Assembly (NCBI GenBank): GCA_004153385.1
Contig: SDAL01000001.1
Span: 1,426,001-1,490,000 of the forward strand
DNA from: Paracoccaceae bacterium
Lineage (GTDB): Bacteria; Pseudomonadota; Alphaproteobacteria; Rhodobacterales; Rhodobacteraceae
Direction: 5' to 3'
DNA length: 64,000 nucleotides
A program made the position numbers and the translations under genes. Positions 47,231-56,748 of this stretch are shown piece after piece. How positions within the stretch are numbered: the stretch's first letter is position 1; every line of letters starts with the position of its first letter. The notes below the pieces were generated by a model. That model worked only from the letters and a program-made list of their open reading frames with translations. It was not told the origin of the DNA and made no database searches.

Positions 47231-49177
47231 ATGAAACAGACCGAACGCACGATCAGGGAAAGTCAGGGCCGGATCAGCCGTCGCGCGCTTTTGCTGGGCG
47301 GGGTTCAGGTCGGGATCATGGGATTACTGACCGCCCGCATGCGCAAGATGCAGCTTGAGGAAGCCGACAACTACCGGATGCTCGCGGAGGGCAACTCCGT
47401 CAAGATCAGGCTGATCCCGCCGGCGCGCGGGCTGATTTATGATCGCAACGGCGTGCTTCTGGCCGGCAACGAACAAAACTACCGCATCACGATCACCCGC
47501 GAGGATAGCGATGATGTCGACGGGTTGATGGGGGATTTACGCAAGCTGGTCGCGATGAGCGATGCGGACGCGCAGTCCATGCTGACAGAGCTTCATAAAC
47601 GCCCGCCCACCGTGCCCGTGACGGTGGCAGACCGTGTCAGCTGGGAGGAGTTTTCGCGCGTCGCGGTGAACACCCCCGCCCTGCCCGGTGTCACCCCCGA
47701 GGTCGGTTTGTCGCGTATCTATCCCCGCCACGAGGATTTTTCGCACCTGCTGGGCTATGTCGGTCCCGCCTCGGATTATGACCTTTCCAAGATCGAAAAC
47801 CCCGACCCCTTGCTGATGATCCCCGGATTCCAGCTGGGCAAACTGGGCGTGGAGGCAAAGCTGGAGGAGGAACTGCGCGGCAAGGCGGGCCAGCGCCGTG
47901 TGGAGGTCAACAGCGGTGGTCGCGAGATGCGCGAACTGGGGCGGCGCGAAGGTGTGCCCGGTGAAAACCTGCAGCTGACGCTGGACTACCGTTTGCAAAA
48001 CTACTGTCTTCAGCGGCTGGGGCAGGATTCAGCGGCGGCTGTCGTGATCGATGTGACCAATGGCGATGTGCTGGCGTGCTCGTCTGCGCCTGCATTTGAC
48101 GCCAACATGTTCGTGCGCGGCATTTCCAGCACCGAATACCGGAAACTGACAGAGGATGATCACCGCCCCTTGTCGGATAAATCCGTGCAAGGGCTGTATC
48201 CACCGGGCTCCACCTACAAGGTGGTGTCGGCACTGGCGGCGCTGGAGGCGGGCATGGTCACGCCAGAGGAAACGGTCTACTGCCGCGGATACTCCGAAAT
48301 TGCCGGACGCCGGTTCCACTGCTGGAAACGCGGCGGGCACGGCCATGTCAATCTGGTGCAAAGCCTCGAGCAATCATGCGATTGCTACTATTACGAGATG
48401 GCCCAGCGTATCGGGATCGACCGCATGTCGGCTATGGCGCATCGTCTGGGCGTGGGGGTGCGCCCCGATCTGCCGATGTCGGCGGTACAGGAAGGTCTGG
48501 CCCCCACCAAGGACTGGAAACGCGAGCGCTACGGCAAGGAATGGCTGATCGGGGATTCGGTCAACGCCTCCATCGGGCAGGGCTTTGTTCTGGCGTCCCC
48601 CATGCATCTGGCGATCATGGCCGCGCGTATTGCAAGCGGTCGCGCGCTGGAACCACGGATCATCAAATCGAAAAACGGGGTGGAAGTGCCCCACCCCGAG
48701 GCCCCGCCGCTCGGGCTGGAACAGGCGTGGCTTGATCAGGTCCGCGCGGGCATGAATGCGGTGGTCAACGGGCGTCATGGCTCTGGCGGGCGCTCCAAGA
48801 TCGTGATGTCGGAATGGAAGATGGCGGGTAAAACCGGCACATCACAAGTGCGCAACATCACCGCCGCCGAACGTGCGCGCGGCGTGATCCGCAATGACCA
48901 GCTGCCATGGCGGCGGCGCGACCACGCGTTGTTCATCTGCTATGCACCTGTCGACAATCCGCGCTATGCGGTATCGATCGTAGTCGAACACGGCTCGGGC
49001 GGCTCGACAACCGCGGCACCGATTGCCCGCGACATCATCCTGTTTGCGCTGAGCGGGGGCCTGCCACCGCTTGAGGCCTATCCCTCCAGCCAGCGTGGCG
49101 GGGTCGAGGCCGAGCGCAAAAACCTCAACCTTGTCGATCCGGACGTTGTCGCCAGATCAGGCACCAGCCGGGCATAA
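47231..49177 (+). CDS. mrdA: Penicillin-binding protein 2
   Basis: Transpeptidase of the elongasome, 648 aa, cross-linking new peptidoglycan with RodA. It has an N-terminal membrane anchor (about residues 18-38), a dimerisation/pedestal domain and a transpeptidase domain. The three penicillin-site motifs are STYK (catalytic Ser, PPGSTYKVVSALAAL), SCD in EQSCDCYYYEM and KTGTSQV. The ATG at 47231 replaces a longer frame that overlaps mreD. Confidence 0.96.
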   Translation: MKQTERTIRESQGRISRRALLLGGVQVGIMGLLTARMRKMQLEEADNYRMLAEGNSVKIRLIPPARGLIYDRNGVLLAGNEQNYRITITREDSDDVDGLMGDLRKLVAMSDADAQSMLTELHKRPPTVPVTVADRVSWEEFSRVAVNTPALPGVTPEVGLSRIYPRHEDFSHLLGYVGPASDYDLSKIENPDPLLMIPGFQLGKLGVEAKLEEELRGKAGQRRVEVNSGGREMRELGRREGVPGENLQLTLDYRLQNYCLQRLGQDSAAAVVIDVTNGDVLACSSAPAFDANMFVRGISSTEYRKLTEDDHRPLSDKSVQGLYPPGSTYKVVSALAALEAGMVTPEETVYCRGYSEIAGRRFHCWKRGGHGHVNLVQSLEQSCDCYYYEMAQRIGIDRMSAMAHRLGVGVRPDLPMSAVQEGLAPTKDWKRERYGKEWLIGDSVNASIGQGFVLASPMHLAIMAARIASGRALEPRIIKSKNGVEVPHPEAPPLGLEQAWLDQVRAGMNAVVNGRHGSGGRSKIVMSEWKMAGKTGTSQVRNITAAERARGVIRNDQLPWRRRDHALFICYAPVDNPRYAVSIVVEHGSGGSTTAAPIARDIILFALSGGLPPLEAYPSSQRGGVEAERKNLNLVDPDVVARSGTSRA

Positions 49178-49182
49178 CGCGC

Positions 49183-50322
49183 ATGAGCTATCTGGAATCG
49201 AACCTGAAATCGGTGCCCACAGGGTTTCGCAAGATCCTGTATGTGAACTGGCCGCTGGTGATCTTGCTGTCGGCTGTGGCCTCTATCGGGTTTTTGATGC
49301 TGTATTCGGTGGCGGGTGGCCGGTTGGACACATGGGCCGAACCGCAGATGGAGCGTTTCGGGCTGGGGATGGCTGCGATGTTCGCCGTGGCCTTCACCCC
49401 GATCTGGTTCTGGCGCAATGTCTCGGGGCTGATCTACCTGATTGCGCTGCTTTTGCTGGTCGCGGTGGAGCTGTTTGGCGCCATAGGTATGGGGGCGCAG
49501 CGCTGGCTGGAACTGGGGCCGGTCCGTGTCCAGCCATCGGAGCTGATGAAAATCGCTGTAGTGATGCTGCTTGCGGCCTATTACGACTGGCTTGACGTCG
49601 ACAAGGTCTCGCGACCGTTATGGGTGCTGGTTCCTGTGTTGCTCATTCTGGCCCCCACATTCCTTGTGCTGGCCCAGCCCGATCTTGGCACCGCCGTTCT
49701 GCTGGTGATGGGGGGGGCGATCATCATGCTGTGTGCGGGGGTGAGTTTTTGGTATTTCGGCACCGTTATCGCCATTGTCTGCGCGCTGGTATTCACCGTG
49801 TTGCAAAGCCGCGATACCGACTGGCAGTTGCTGCACGATTACCAGTTCCGCCGGATCGATACCTTCCTTGACCCGTCCGCCGATCCGCTTGGCGCGGGCT
49901 ATAACATTACGCAGGCGCAAATCGCGCTTGGCTCGGGCGGGCTCAACGGGCGCGGCTTCATGCAAGGCACCCAGTCACGGCTGAACTTCCTGCCCGAAAA
50001 ACACACCGATTTCATCTTCACCACACTGGCCGAGGAATTCGGCTTTGTGGGGGCATTCTCGCTGCTTGCGCTTTACGGCGGGATTTTGGGCTTTTGTCTT
50101 TATTCGGCACTATTGAACAAGGACAGGTTTTCTTCACTGCTGACGCTTGGCGTGGCGGGCACATTCTTTTTGTTTTTCTCGATCAACATGGCGATGGTCA
50201 TGGGGCTGATGCCCGTGGTGGGCGTGCCGCTTCCGCTTGTGTCATATGGCGGGACCGCGATGATGATCCTGCTTGCGGCCTTCGGTCTGGTCCAAAGCGC
50301 CCATATCCACCGTCCCAGATAA
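49183..50322 (+). CDS. mrdB: Rod-shape peptidoglycan polymerase RodA
   Basis: SEDS-family glycosyltransferase, 379 aa, about ten membrane segments. Conserved motifs are GAQRWLELGPVRVQPSELMKI with the catalytic-region charged residues, LAQPDLGTAVLL and the C-terminal MGLMPVVGVPLPLVSYGGT. It starts 5 nt after mrdA and is its partner enzyme. It ends the shape operon. Confidence 0.96.
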   Translation: MSYLESNLKSVPTGFRKILYVNWPLVILLSAVASIGFLMLYSVAGGRLDTWAEPQMERFGLGMAAMFAVAFTPIWFWRNVSGLIYLIALLLLVAVELFGAIGMGAQRWLELGPVRVQPSELMKIAVVMLLAAYYDWLDVDKVSRPLWVLVPVLLILAPTFLVLAQPDLGTAVLLVMGGAIIMLCAGVSFWYFGTVIAIVCALVFTVLQSRDTDWQLLHDYQFRRIDTFLDPSADPLGAGYNITQAQIALGSGGLNGRGFMQGTQSRLNFLPEKHTDFIFTTLAEEFGFVGAFSLLALYGGILGFCLYSALLNKDRFSSLLTLGVAGTFFLFFSINMAMVMGLMPVVGVPLPLVSYGGTAMMILLAAFGLVQSAHIHRPR

Positions 50323-50340
50323 TCTTGCGAAAGGCCGTTC

Positions 50341-51291
50341 ATGCCCTGCATCCTTTTTGCCGCCCCCGAAGCCAAATGGCCCGCCTACCATGAGGCGTTG
50401 ACCAACGCCTTGGCACAGCACGACATCGCGGCCTCGTTTGTCACGCCGTGGCAGGATCGCCCGGCTGATCCCGCGGGCATTGACTACATTATCTATGATC
50501 CCGAAGGCCCGGTGCGCGATTTCACCCCTTACACCAATGCGCGCGCCGTACTGAGCCTTTGGGCCGGGGTGGAGCGGATCGTGGGTGACGCATCCATCAC
50601 CCAGCCTTTGTGCCGGATGGTCGACGACGGGCTGGAACGCGGCATGGTCGAATGGGTCTGTGGCCATGTTCTGCGCCACCATCTGGATATCGATTTTTTC
50701 CTCGTCCACCAGAACGGCGACTGGCAGGGCGCACAGCACGCAGCCCCCCTTGCCCGCGACAGGCGGGTGACGGTGTTGGGACTTGGGGCGCTTGGCACGG
50801 CGGCAGCACAGGCACTGGCCGGATTGGGATTTGATACATGCGGATGGAGCCGCCGCCCGAAACAGATCGACGGAGTGCAGACCTGTCACGGGCCTGACGG
50901 GCTGGAACACGTGCTGCGGCGCGCCGATATACTGGTCACCATCCTGCCACAAACACCGCAGACCACGGGGCTGTTGAACCATGACACACTCGCGTGGATG
51001 CCCGAAGGGGCAGTGGTGATCAATCCCGGCCGCGGGAGTGTTCTGGTGGACAATGATCTGCTGCGCGCGCTGGATCGCGGCCATTTGGCCCATGCGACGC
51101 TTGATGTGTTCACCATCGAACCGTTGCCCGAAACCCATCCGTTCTGGGCGCATCCGAAAATCACGGTCACACCGCATATCGCCGCCCAGACGCGGCCCGA
51201 CACCAGCGCGCGGGTCATTGCAGAAAACATCCGGCGCGGCGAGGCGGGCGAGCCATTGCTGCATCTGGTGGATCGCGCTCAGGGCTACTGA
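50341..51291 (+). CDS. ghrA: Glyoxylate/hydroxypyruvate reductase A
   Basis: D-2-hydroxyacid dehydrogenase, 316 aa, reducing glyoxylate or hydroxypyruvate with NAD(P)H. The cofactor motif is VLGLGALGTAAAQALAGLGF, with Arg following in CGWSRRPK as in NADPH-users. The catalytic Arg is in NPGRGSVLVD, Glu in IEPLPETHPFW and His in TPHIAAQT. It starts 18 nt after rodA and may be read from the same transcript. Confidence 0.88.
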   Translation: MPCILFAAPEAKWPAYHEALTNALAQHDIAASFVTPWQDRPADPAGIDYIIYDPEGPVRDFTPYTNARAVLSLWAGVERIVGDASITQPLCRMVDDGLERGMVEWVCGHVLRHHLDIDFFLVHQNGDWQGAQHAAPLARDRRVTVLGLGALGTAAAQALAGLGFDTCGWSRRPKQIDGVQTCHGPDGLEHVLRRADILVTILPQTPQTTGLLNHDTLAWMPEGAVVINPGRGSVLVDNDLLRALDRGHLAHATLDVFTIEPLPETHPFWAHPKITVTPHIAAQTRPDTSARVIAENIRRGEAGEPLLHLVDRAQGY

Positions 51292-51314
51292 GCGCGTGAC
51301 ATGGCAGACAAGAC

Positions 51315-51350
51315 AAGGGCCACCGCAATGATATGCGATGGCCCTTTCTT
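51315..51350. terminator. Bidirectional terminator between ghrA and hisG
   Basis: AAGGGCCACCGCA and TGCGATGGCCCTT pair with one mismatch around ATGATA. T-rich sequence follows on the + strand, and on the minus strand TTGTCTTGTC follows. It serves convergent genes. Confidence 0.8.
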
Positions 51351-51373
51351 CATGGTCTCGTGATCGGCGCGGT

Positions 51374-52081
51374 TCAAATCGCGCCTGCATCCACGCCCAG
51401 CTGTGCTGCGAATTTTTCAAACTGCGGACGCAGCCCCGCCCAATCTGCGCTGCGTGCGGCAAAAAGCGTGGCCTGAGAGCTGTGGATCATACCGTCCGAC
51501 AGGATCTTCAGGTGGTTGGCGCGCAAAGTCTCGCCCGAAGACGTGATATCAGCAATGACCTCGGCGGTCAGGTTCTTCACCGTCCCCTCTGTCGCGCCCT
51601 GACTGTCGACAATCTGGTAATCGGCCACACCTTCACGGGTCAGATACTCGCGCACAAGGCGGTGGTATTTCGTGGCGATCCGCAACCGCAACCCGTGGGT
51701 GGTCCGAAACGCGTGCGCGACCGCATCCAGATCTTCCAGCGTTTCGACATCGGCCCAGCAATCGGGCACCGCAATGATCAGATCGGCATGGCCGAACCCC
51801 ATGGGGGCCAGCGCGGCAAGCTGGCGATCCCAGTCGGCCAGTTTGTCGCGCACCAGATCAGAGCCGGTGACCCCGAGGTGAATGCGGCCAGCCGCCAGTT
51901 CGCGCGGGATTTCGCTGGCCGATAACAAGACCAGCTCGACCCCCTCCGCCCCTTCGACCGCGCCGGCATATTCACGCGCCGATCCGGTGCGTTTAAGGGT
52001 AACACCGCGCGTGGCGAACCATTCGAACGTTTTTTCCATCAACCGCCCCTTGGACGGCACTCCCAGTTTGATCACGCTCAT
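51374..52081 (-). CDS. hisG: ATP phosphoribosyltransferase, short form
   Basis: First step of histidine synthesis: ATP plus PRPP to phosphoribosyl-ATP. At 235 aa it is the short form, lacking the C-terminal regulatory domain and needing HisZ. Conserved parts are KLGVPSKGRLME at the start, HLGVTGSDLVRD and the PRPP-loop-like DSQGATEGTVKNLTAE. It overlaps hisZ by ATGA, as expected for its partner. Confidence 0.95.
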   Translation of the reverse strand: MSVIKLGVPSKGRLMEKTFEWFATRGVTLKRTGSAREYAGAVEGAEGVELVLLSASEIPRELAAGRIHLGVTGSDLVRDKLADWDRQLAALAPMGFGHADLIIAVPDCWADVETLEDLDAVAHAFRTTHGLRLRIATKYHRLVREYLTREGVADYQIVDSQGATEGTVKNLTAEVIADITSSGETLRANHLKILSDGMIHSSQATLFAARSADWAGLRPQFEKFAAQLGVDAGAI

Positions 52082-53148
52082 GCGCCTGCCTCCAGATCGG
52101 CCAGTACGCCGGGACGGATCATGCCGCCCACTGCCGGTATTTCCGCACCCTGCCCCAATATCCGCGTCAGCGCGTCATAGCGCCCGCCGGTTGCCACAAA
52201 CGGCAGATCGGGATCAGCGGCTGCAAAGCTGAACACGAACCCGTCGTAATATTCCATTGTGCTGCGGCCATGGCTTGCATCAAATTGCACGGCATCCAGA
52301 TCAATCCGCCGTGCGCGCAATGCGGCCAGACGGCTTTCCAGCCGCGTGATGGCCGGTGCGATGGCCGCGATATCCAAGGCCCGCAAGGCCTCTGGCGCCT
52401 GGGCCGCCGGACACGACAGCGCAAACAGCGCATCCAGACGGGCCACGTCTTCAGCCGCCACGGGCGGGCATTGCGCCTCTTCTTGCAGCAGTTTGATGCG
52501 CAGATCCATCTCCTGTGCGCTGCGCTGCCCGATCCATGGCGCCTCCGGGCGGGCGCCTGCCAGCACGGCGGCACGGCCCGCAGGCGGGGCAGAAATACCG
52601 GCATAGCGTTTGAGCAGCTTTTGAAACCGCACGGGCCGCCAGATATGGCGCAAAAGGGCAGCCTTGCGTGCGGGCATGGTGTCCAGCCCCTCAACCGCTG
52701 CGCGCAAAATTCCCATATCACCGATGGTCGCAGACAGGGCGAAACGTGCAAGCAACCCGTTGAAAAGCGAAAACACCTCCGCATCGGCGGCGGCAGGGTC
52801 TTCACGGTCAAAAACCTCGTAGCCCACCTGCTGGTATTCTATCGCACGGCCCGCGCCCGAGTGGTCCTGCTTCCGAAACACCTCGCCCAGATAGCAATAG
52901 CGCGCAGGCTCCGCGCCTGTGCGCATATGCGCCTGCACCACGGGCACGGTGAAATCCGGACGCAACATATATTCGCCCTGACCGGGATCGGCCGTCACAA
53001 ACGCCCGTGCGCGGATATCCTCGCCGTAAAGATCCAAAAGCACTTCTGCGGGTTGCAGGATATCAGGCTGGACCTCTTGGGCACCGGCCGCCAGAAAGGC
53101 CTGTAATATGCGCTGTCCGGTGCTGCGTGCCTGTGATTTTAGCGCCAT
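52078..53148 (-). CDS. hisZ: ATP phosphoribosyltransferase regulatory subunit
   Basis: A 356-residue HisRS paralogue without tRNA charging, which forms the hetero-octamer with short HisG and gives histidine feedback. The class II core is visible: MLRPDFTVPVVQAHM, ARYCYLGEVFR and the C-terminal ATGGRYDALTRILG. It sits between hisS and hisG with overlaps on both sides (TGATG with hisS). Confidence 0.95.
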   Translation of the reverse strand: MALKSQARSTGQRILQAFLAAGAQEVQPDILQPAEVLLDLYGEDIRARAFVTADPGQGEYMLRPDFTVPVVQAHMRTGAEPARYCYLGEVFRKQDHSGAGRAIEYQQVGYEVFDREDPAAADAEVFSLFNGLLARFALSATIGDMGILRAAVEGLDTMPARKAALLRHIWRPVRFQKLLKRYAGISAPPAGRAAVLAGARPEAPWIGQRSAQEMDLRIKLLQEEAQCPPVAAEDVARLDALFALSCPAAQAPEALRALDIAAIAPAITRLESRLAALRARRIDLDAVQFDASHGRSTMEYYDGFVFSFAAADPDLPFVATGGRYDALTRILGQGAEIPAVGGMIRPGVLADLEAGA

Positions 53149-54650
53149 CAGTTACCCTCGTTCCGTGCCATCATGTTGCGAACCTCTGCCACCAGATCGG
53201 CGCGGGCAATCTCCATCTGCGCAGGCTGGGACTTCCATTCCTCAAGACTTGCATCTTGTGCAAGCTTCGCCCCGAGCGCCAGATCCTTGATCTGGACCAC
53301 ACCACGCGCAGCCTCGTCAGAGCCTTGGATCACAGCCACCGGGCTTTCGCGTTTGTCCGCATATTTCAACTGGTTGCCAAAATTCTTGGGATTGCCGAGA
53401 TACACCTCGGCGCGGATACCTGCGGCACGCAATTCGGCGGCCATGGCCAGATAGTCACCCATCCTGTCACGGTCCATGACCGTGATCACCACAGGCCCCT
53501 GATGGTGCGGCGACACCTGCCCCTTGGCGCGCAGTGCCGCCAGCAACCGGTCCACACCGATGGAGACACCGGTCGCGGGCACCGGCTGGCCGGTAAACCG
53601 CTTGACCAGATCATCATAGCGCCCGCCGCCTGCGACAGAGCCGAACTGGCGCTTGCGGCCTTTCTCGTCAAGAATGTCGAATGTCAGTTCCGCTTCGAAA
53701 ACAGGGCCGGTATAATAGCCAAGCCCGCGCACGACCGCAGGATCGATTTCGATCCGGTCAGGTCCGTAGCCCTGCTGCAACAGCAGATCGGCAATCATCT
53801 CCAGCTCGTCCACGCCTTCTGCGCCGGTGCGCGATGTGCCGACCAGTTCACGCAACCGCGCAACCGTGGCCGCCCCGCTTTCGCGTTTGGCGGTCATGAA
53901 GCCCATCACGCAATCGGCCTGTGCATCACTCAAGCCCGCGCCTTTGGTGAAATCGCCGGACGCATCCAGACGCCCCTCGCCCATCAGCGCACGCACACCG
54001 GCCTCGCCGAATTTATCGAACTTGTCGATGGCGCGCAGAACGATCCCGCGCTCGTCTTCGAAACGGTCGGGATCGGCGGGATCAAGGACACCTGCCACCT
54101 CCATCACGCCGTTGAGGACCTTGCGGTTGTTGACCCGCACAAGATAATCGCCGCGCGGAATGCCGACGGCTTCGAGTGCGTCAGCCAGCATGCCGCAAAT
54201 CTCTGCATCGGCGGCCACGGAAGGCGCACCGACCGTATCCGCATCGCATTGATAGAACTGGCGAAACCGGCCCGGACCCGGCTTTTCATTGCGCCACACC
54301 GGCCCCATCGCGTAGCGGCGATAGGGCGATGGCAGATCATTGCGAAACTGTGCGGCCACCCGCGCCAGAGGCGCTGTCAGATCATAGCGCAGCGCCAGCC
54401 ATTTGCCGTCATCTTCTTCCTGCCAGCCGAACACACCGGCATTGGGACGTTCGACATCGGGAAGGAACTTGCCCAGAGCCTCGACCGTTTCCACAGCCGA
54501 TGTCTCCAGCGGATCAAACCCGTAGGCACGATACACCTGCGCGATCTTCTCCAGCATGTGCTGACGTTCGATGACATCGCTGCCAAAATAATCCCGAAAC
54601 CCCTTGGGAGGTTCTGCCTTGGGGCGGGGCTGTTTTTTCTGCTTGGCCAT
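53148..54650 (-). CDS. hisS: Histidyl-tRNA synthetase
   Basis: Class II synthetase charging tRNA-His, 500 aa. Motifs: [17 protein letters not shown], motif 2 in [22 protein letters not shown], the histidine loops [15 protein letters not shown] and [15 protein letters not shown], and a C-terminal anticodon-binding domain from about residue 390. The ATG at 54650 follows GATGAGACC; the open frame runs 70 codons further without similarity. Confidence 0.96.
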   Translation of the reverse strand: MAKQKKQPRPKAEPPKGFRDYFGSDVIERQHMLEKIAQVYRAYGFDPLETSAVETVEALGKFLPDVERPNAGVFGWQEEDDGKWLALRYDLTAPLARVAAQFRNDLPSPYRRYAMGPVWRNEKPGPGRFRQFYQCDADTVGAPSVAADAEICGMLADALEAVGIPRGDYLVRVNNRKVLNGVMEVAGVLDPADPDRFEDERGIVLRAIDKFDKFGEAGVRALMGEGRLDASGDFTKGAGLSDAQADCVMGFMTAKRESGAATVARLRELVGTSRTGAEGVDELEMIADLLLQQGYGPDRIEIDPAVVRGLGYYTGPVFEAELTFDILDEKGRKRQFGSVAGGGRYDDLVKRFTGQPVPATGVSIGVDRLLAALRAKGQVSPHHQGPVVITVMDRDRMGDYLAMAAELRAAGIRAEVYLGNPKNFGNQLKYADKRESPVAVIQGSDEAARGVVQIKDLALGAKLAQDASLEEWKSQPAQMEIARADLVAEVRNMMARNEGN

Positions 54651-54816
54651 GGTCTCATCCAGTGCTGCTTTTGTCGTTGCAATAGCCGTTCGGGCCTGAG
54701 GGAGCAAGCCAGCAGGCCGATTTCCTATTGATCGCAACCATGTCATACTGGCGCAGACAGGGCGGGTGTGCCGTGCCAGCCCCGAGATACCCGCTTTCAT
54801 AGCGAAAGGACGACAC

Positions 54817-55020
54817 ATGACCTCCACCACCGCATTCGAAGAACAACTCGCCCATCTCACCCGCGTGGTCGATGACCTGTCCGACGTGATCGCCCGTCAG
54901 GATGGCGAGATCACACGGCTGACCAAGCGGCTGGATCTGATCATGCAGCGCGAGGCGGAACGGGAATACGCCTCGGGCGATCAGGTTCCGTTGTCAGACC
55001 AGCGCCCGCCGCATTGGTAA
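54817..55020 (+). CDS. slyX: SlyX family protein
   Basis: A 67-residue coiled-coil protein. Residues 5-50 form heptads ([36 protein letters not shown]), and the tail ends in the conserved QRPPHW. Function is unknown. AAAGGA about 7 nt before the ATG at 54817 fixes the start. It is divergent from hisS. Confidence 0.9.
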   Translation: MTSTTAFEEQLAHLTRVVDDLSDVIARQDGEITRLTKRLDLIMQREAEREYASGDQVPLSDQRPPHW

Positions 55021-55056
55021 GGCCCGTGTCCCCATTGGTAAGGCCCGTGTCCCCAT
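55013..55056. repeat. Tandem 22-bp duplication across the slyX stop
   Basis: A 22-bp unit beginning CATTGGTAAGGCCCG occurs twice back to back. The first copy contains the last codons and stop of slyX, and the second is just downstream. It looks like a recent tandem duplication. Confidence 0.8.
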
Positions 55057-55338
55057 CTGGCCCTACAGGGTGATCAGGCACATCGCCTGATCTTGGGCAT
55101 CGAGCCCCGAGATCAGGCGGTCGGGGACCAAAGCCCCCTTCCGAGGGCACGCGCCCCGCCCCCTGCAGGGCCCGAAAAGATCCCCCGGGGCCCGCAAAGC
55201 GTTGCACCGGCTGGAGGCCACACATAATGCCACCCCTTTACAGGCAGATGATTGAAGAACCTCCCCAGCCGCCCTATCTGCTAAGAAATCAGGAAAGGCC
55301 CTCAGGCAAGGGGCCGCATCGAGGGGGCATCAGACGCT
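55057..55338. other. Intergenic region between slyX and ycjX
   Basis: About 280 nt without a gene. GATCAGGC/GCCTGATC form a perfect 8-bp hairpin at 55072-55092, and GATCAGGCGGTCGGGGACC follows with complementary stretches. It may end slyX transcription. The remainder is GC-rich with nothing clear. Confidence 0.4.
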
Positions 55339-56748
55339 TTGGGCATTTCCGATCTTGCAGACGGCATCACGCGGCGCGTTGAAAGCTTGGGCGACAGCGT
55401 CACCCAATCGCTTTTCGAGCCGGTCATAAGGCTGGGCGTTACGGGGCTTTCGCGGGCCGGAAAAACGGTTTTCATCACCTCGCTTGTGGCCAATCTTCTG
55501 GACCGTGGCAGAATGCCTGCATTGACCCAGCGCGGGCGTATCCATGCCGCATTCCTGCAATCCCAGCCAGACGACACGATCCCCCGCTTTCCCTACGAGG
55601 CGCATCTGGACGCGCTCACAGGGCCCTCCGCGCATTGGCCCACCGGCACCAGCAGCGTATCGCAATTGCGGCTGAGTTTTCGCGTGCAAACCTCCGGCAT
55701 CCTGTCAGGCCTGCGTGGCATGCGCACCGTGCATCTGGATATTGTCGACTATCCTGGCGAATGGCTTCTGGATCTGGGACTGATGGACAAAAACTACCGC
55801 ACATGGTCGGATGCGGTTCTGGCCCATTTGCCGAACCGTCCGGGCGGGGCGGCATTTCTGGAGCATCTTGGCCGGATCGACCCCGCCCAGCCCCATACAC
55901 AACAGGCCGCAGAAGACCTTGCACGCCACTTTACCGACCATCTTCATCAGGCCAAGGAGGCAGGCTTTTCGGATTGCTCGCCGGGGCGGTTCCTATTGCC
56001 CGGCGAAATGGCGGGCTCTCCTGTGCTGACGTTTGCGCCGCTGCCGGAAAGCCGGTCCCCCGCCCCGCGCGGCAGCCTTGGCCGCGAGATGGAGCGCCGC
56101 TTTGACGCGTATAAACGCGAGGTGGTAAAGCCCTTCTTTCGCGATCATTTTGCGCGCATCGACCGGCAGGTGGTTTTAGCAGATGTGTTAAGCGCGATCC
56201 ACGCAGGCCCTGCAGCACTTGATGATCTGCGCCGTGCCATGGCCGATATTCTTGCAGCCTTCCGCCCGGGGCGCACCAGCTGGCTGGGGCACCTTCTTGG
56301 CAGCCACAGGGTCGAACGGATCCTGTTTGTCGCCACCAAGGCAGACCATTTGCACCACACCCAGCACGCCAGATTGAGTGCGATCACCACCGCGCTTTTG
56401 CGAGAGGCGCGCGATCGTGCCGATTTTGCAGGGGCCGATACCCAAGCCCTTTCGATCGCCGCGCTGCGCACCACAACAGAAACCATGCTACCCCATGATG
56501 GCCAAGAGCTGGCCGCCGTGCGCGGCACGCTTGCCGATGGCCGCAATGTGGCGCTGTATCCGGGCGAGCTGCCGCAAGATCCTGCACAGCTTCTGGCGCC
56601 TGCGCGCGCAGGCCAGCAGCACTGGCTGAATGACGATTACGACATCATGACCTTCGCCCCCGCGAGCGTGAGCCTGACCCCCGGTGATGGGCCGCCGCAC
56701 ATCCGGCTGGATCGGGCCGCGGAATTTCTGATCGGAGACAAGCTATGA
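55339..56748 (+). CDS. ycjX: YcjX-like P-loop NTPase (DUF463)
   Basis: A 469-residue P-loop protein of the YcjX family. Walker A is GLSRAGKTVFITSLV at about residues 36-50, DIVDYPGEWLLDLGL is the conserved family motif and LFVATKADHLHH is NKxD-like. The start is a TTG at 55339 with a GAGGGGG upstream at wide spacing, so it may be off. In E. coli ycjX is in the phage-shock regulon with ycjF. Here it overlaps a ycjF-like gene by ATGA. Confidence 0.9.
   Translation: MGISDLADGITRRVESLGDSVTQSLFEPVIRLGVTGLSRAGKTVFITSLVANLLDRGRMPALTQRGRIHAAFLQSQPDDTIPRFPYEAHLDALTGPSAHWPTGTSSVSQLRLSFRVQTSGILSGLRGMRTVHLDIVDYPGEWLLDLGLMDKNYRTWSDAVLAHLPNRPGGAAFLEHLGRIDPAQPHTQQAAEDLARHFTDHLHQAKEAGFSDCSPGRFLLPGEMAGSPVLTFAPLPESRSPAPRGSLGREMERRFDAYKREVVKPFFRDHFARIDRQVVLADVLSAIHAGPAALDDLRRAMADILAAFRPGRTSWLGHLLGSHRVERILFVATKADHLHHTQHARLSAITTALLREARDRADFAGADTQALSIAALRTTTETMLPHDGQELAAVRGTLADGRNVALYPGELPQDPAQLLAPARAGQQHWLNDDYDIMTFAPASVSLTPGDGPPHIRLDRAAEFLIGDKL

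Noticed and set aside
53007-54731. 574-codon open frame on the + strand
   Set aside because: It is antisense to hisS, with a His/Arg/Gln-rich random-looking translation. The minus-strand frame has clear class II synthetase motifs.
54651-54816. Histidine attenuator upstream of hisS
   Set aside because: I looked for a short ORF with a run of His codons on the minus strand and found none.
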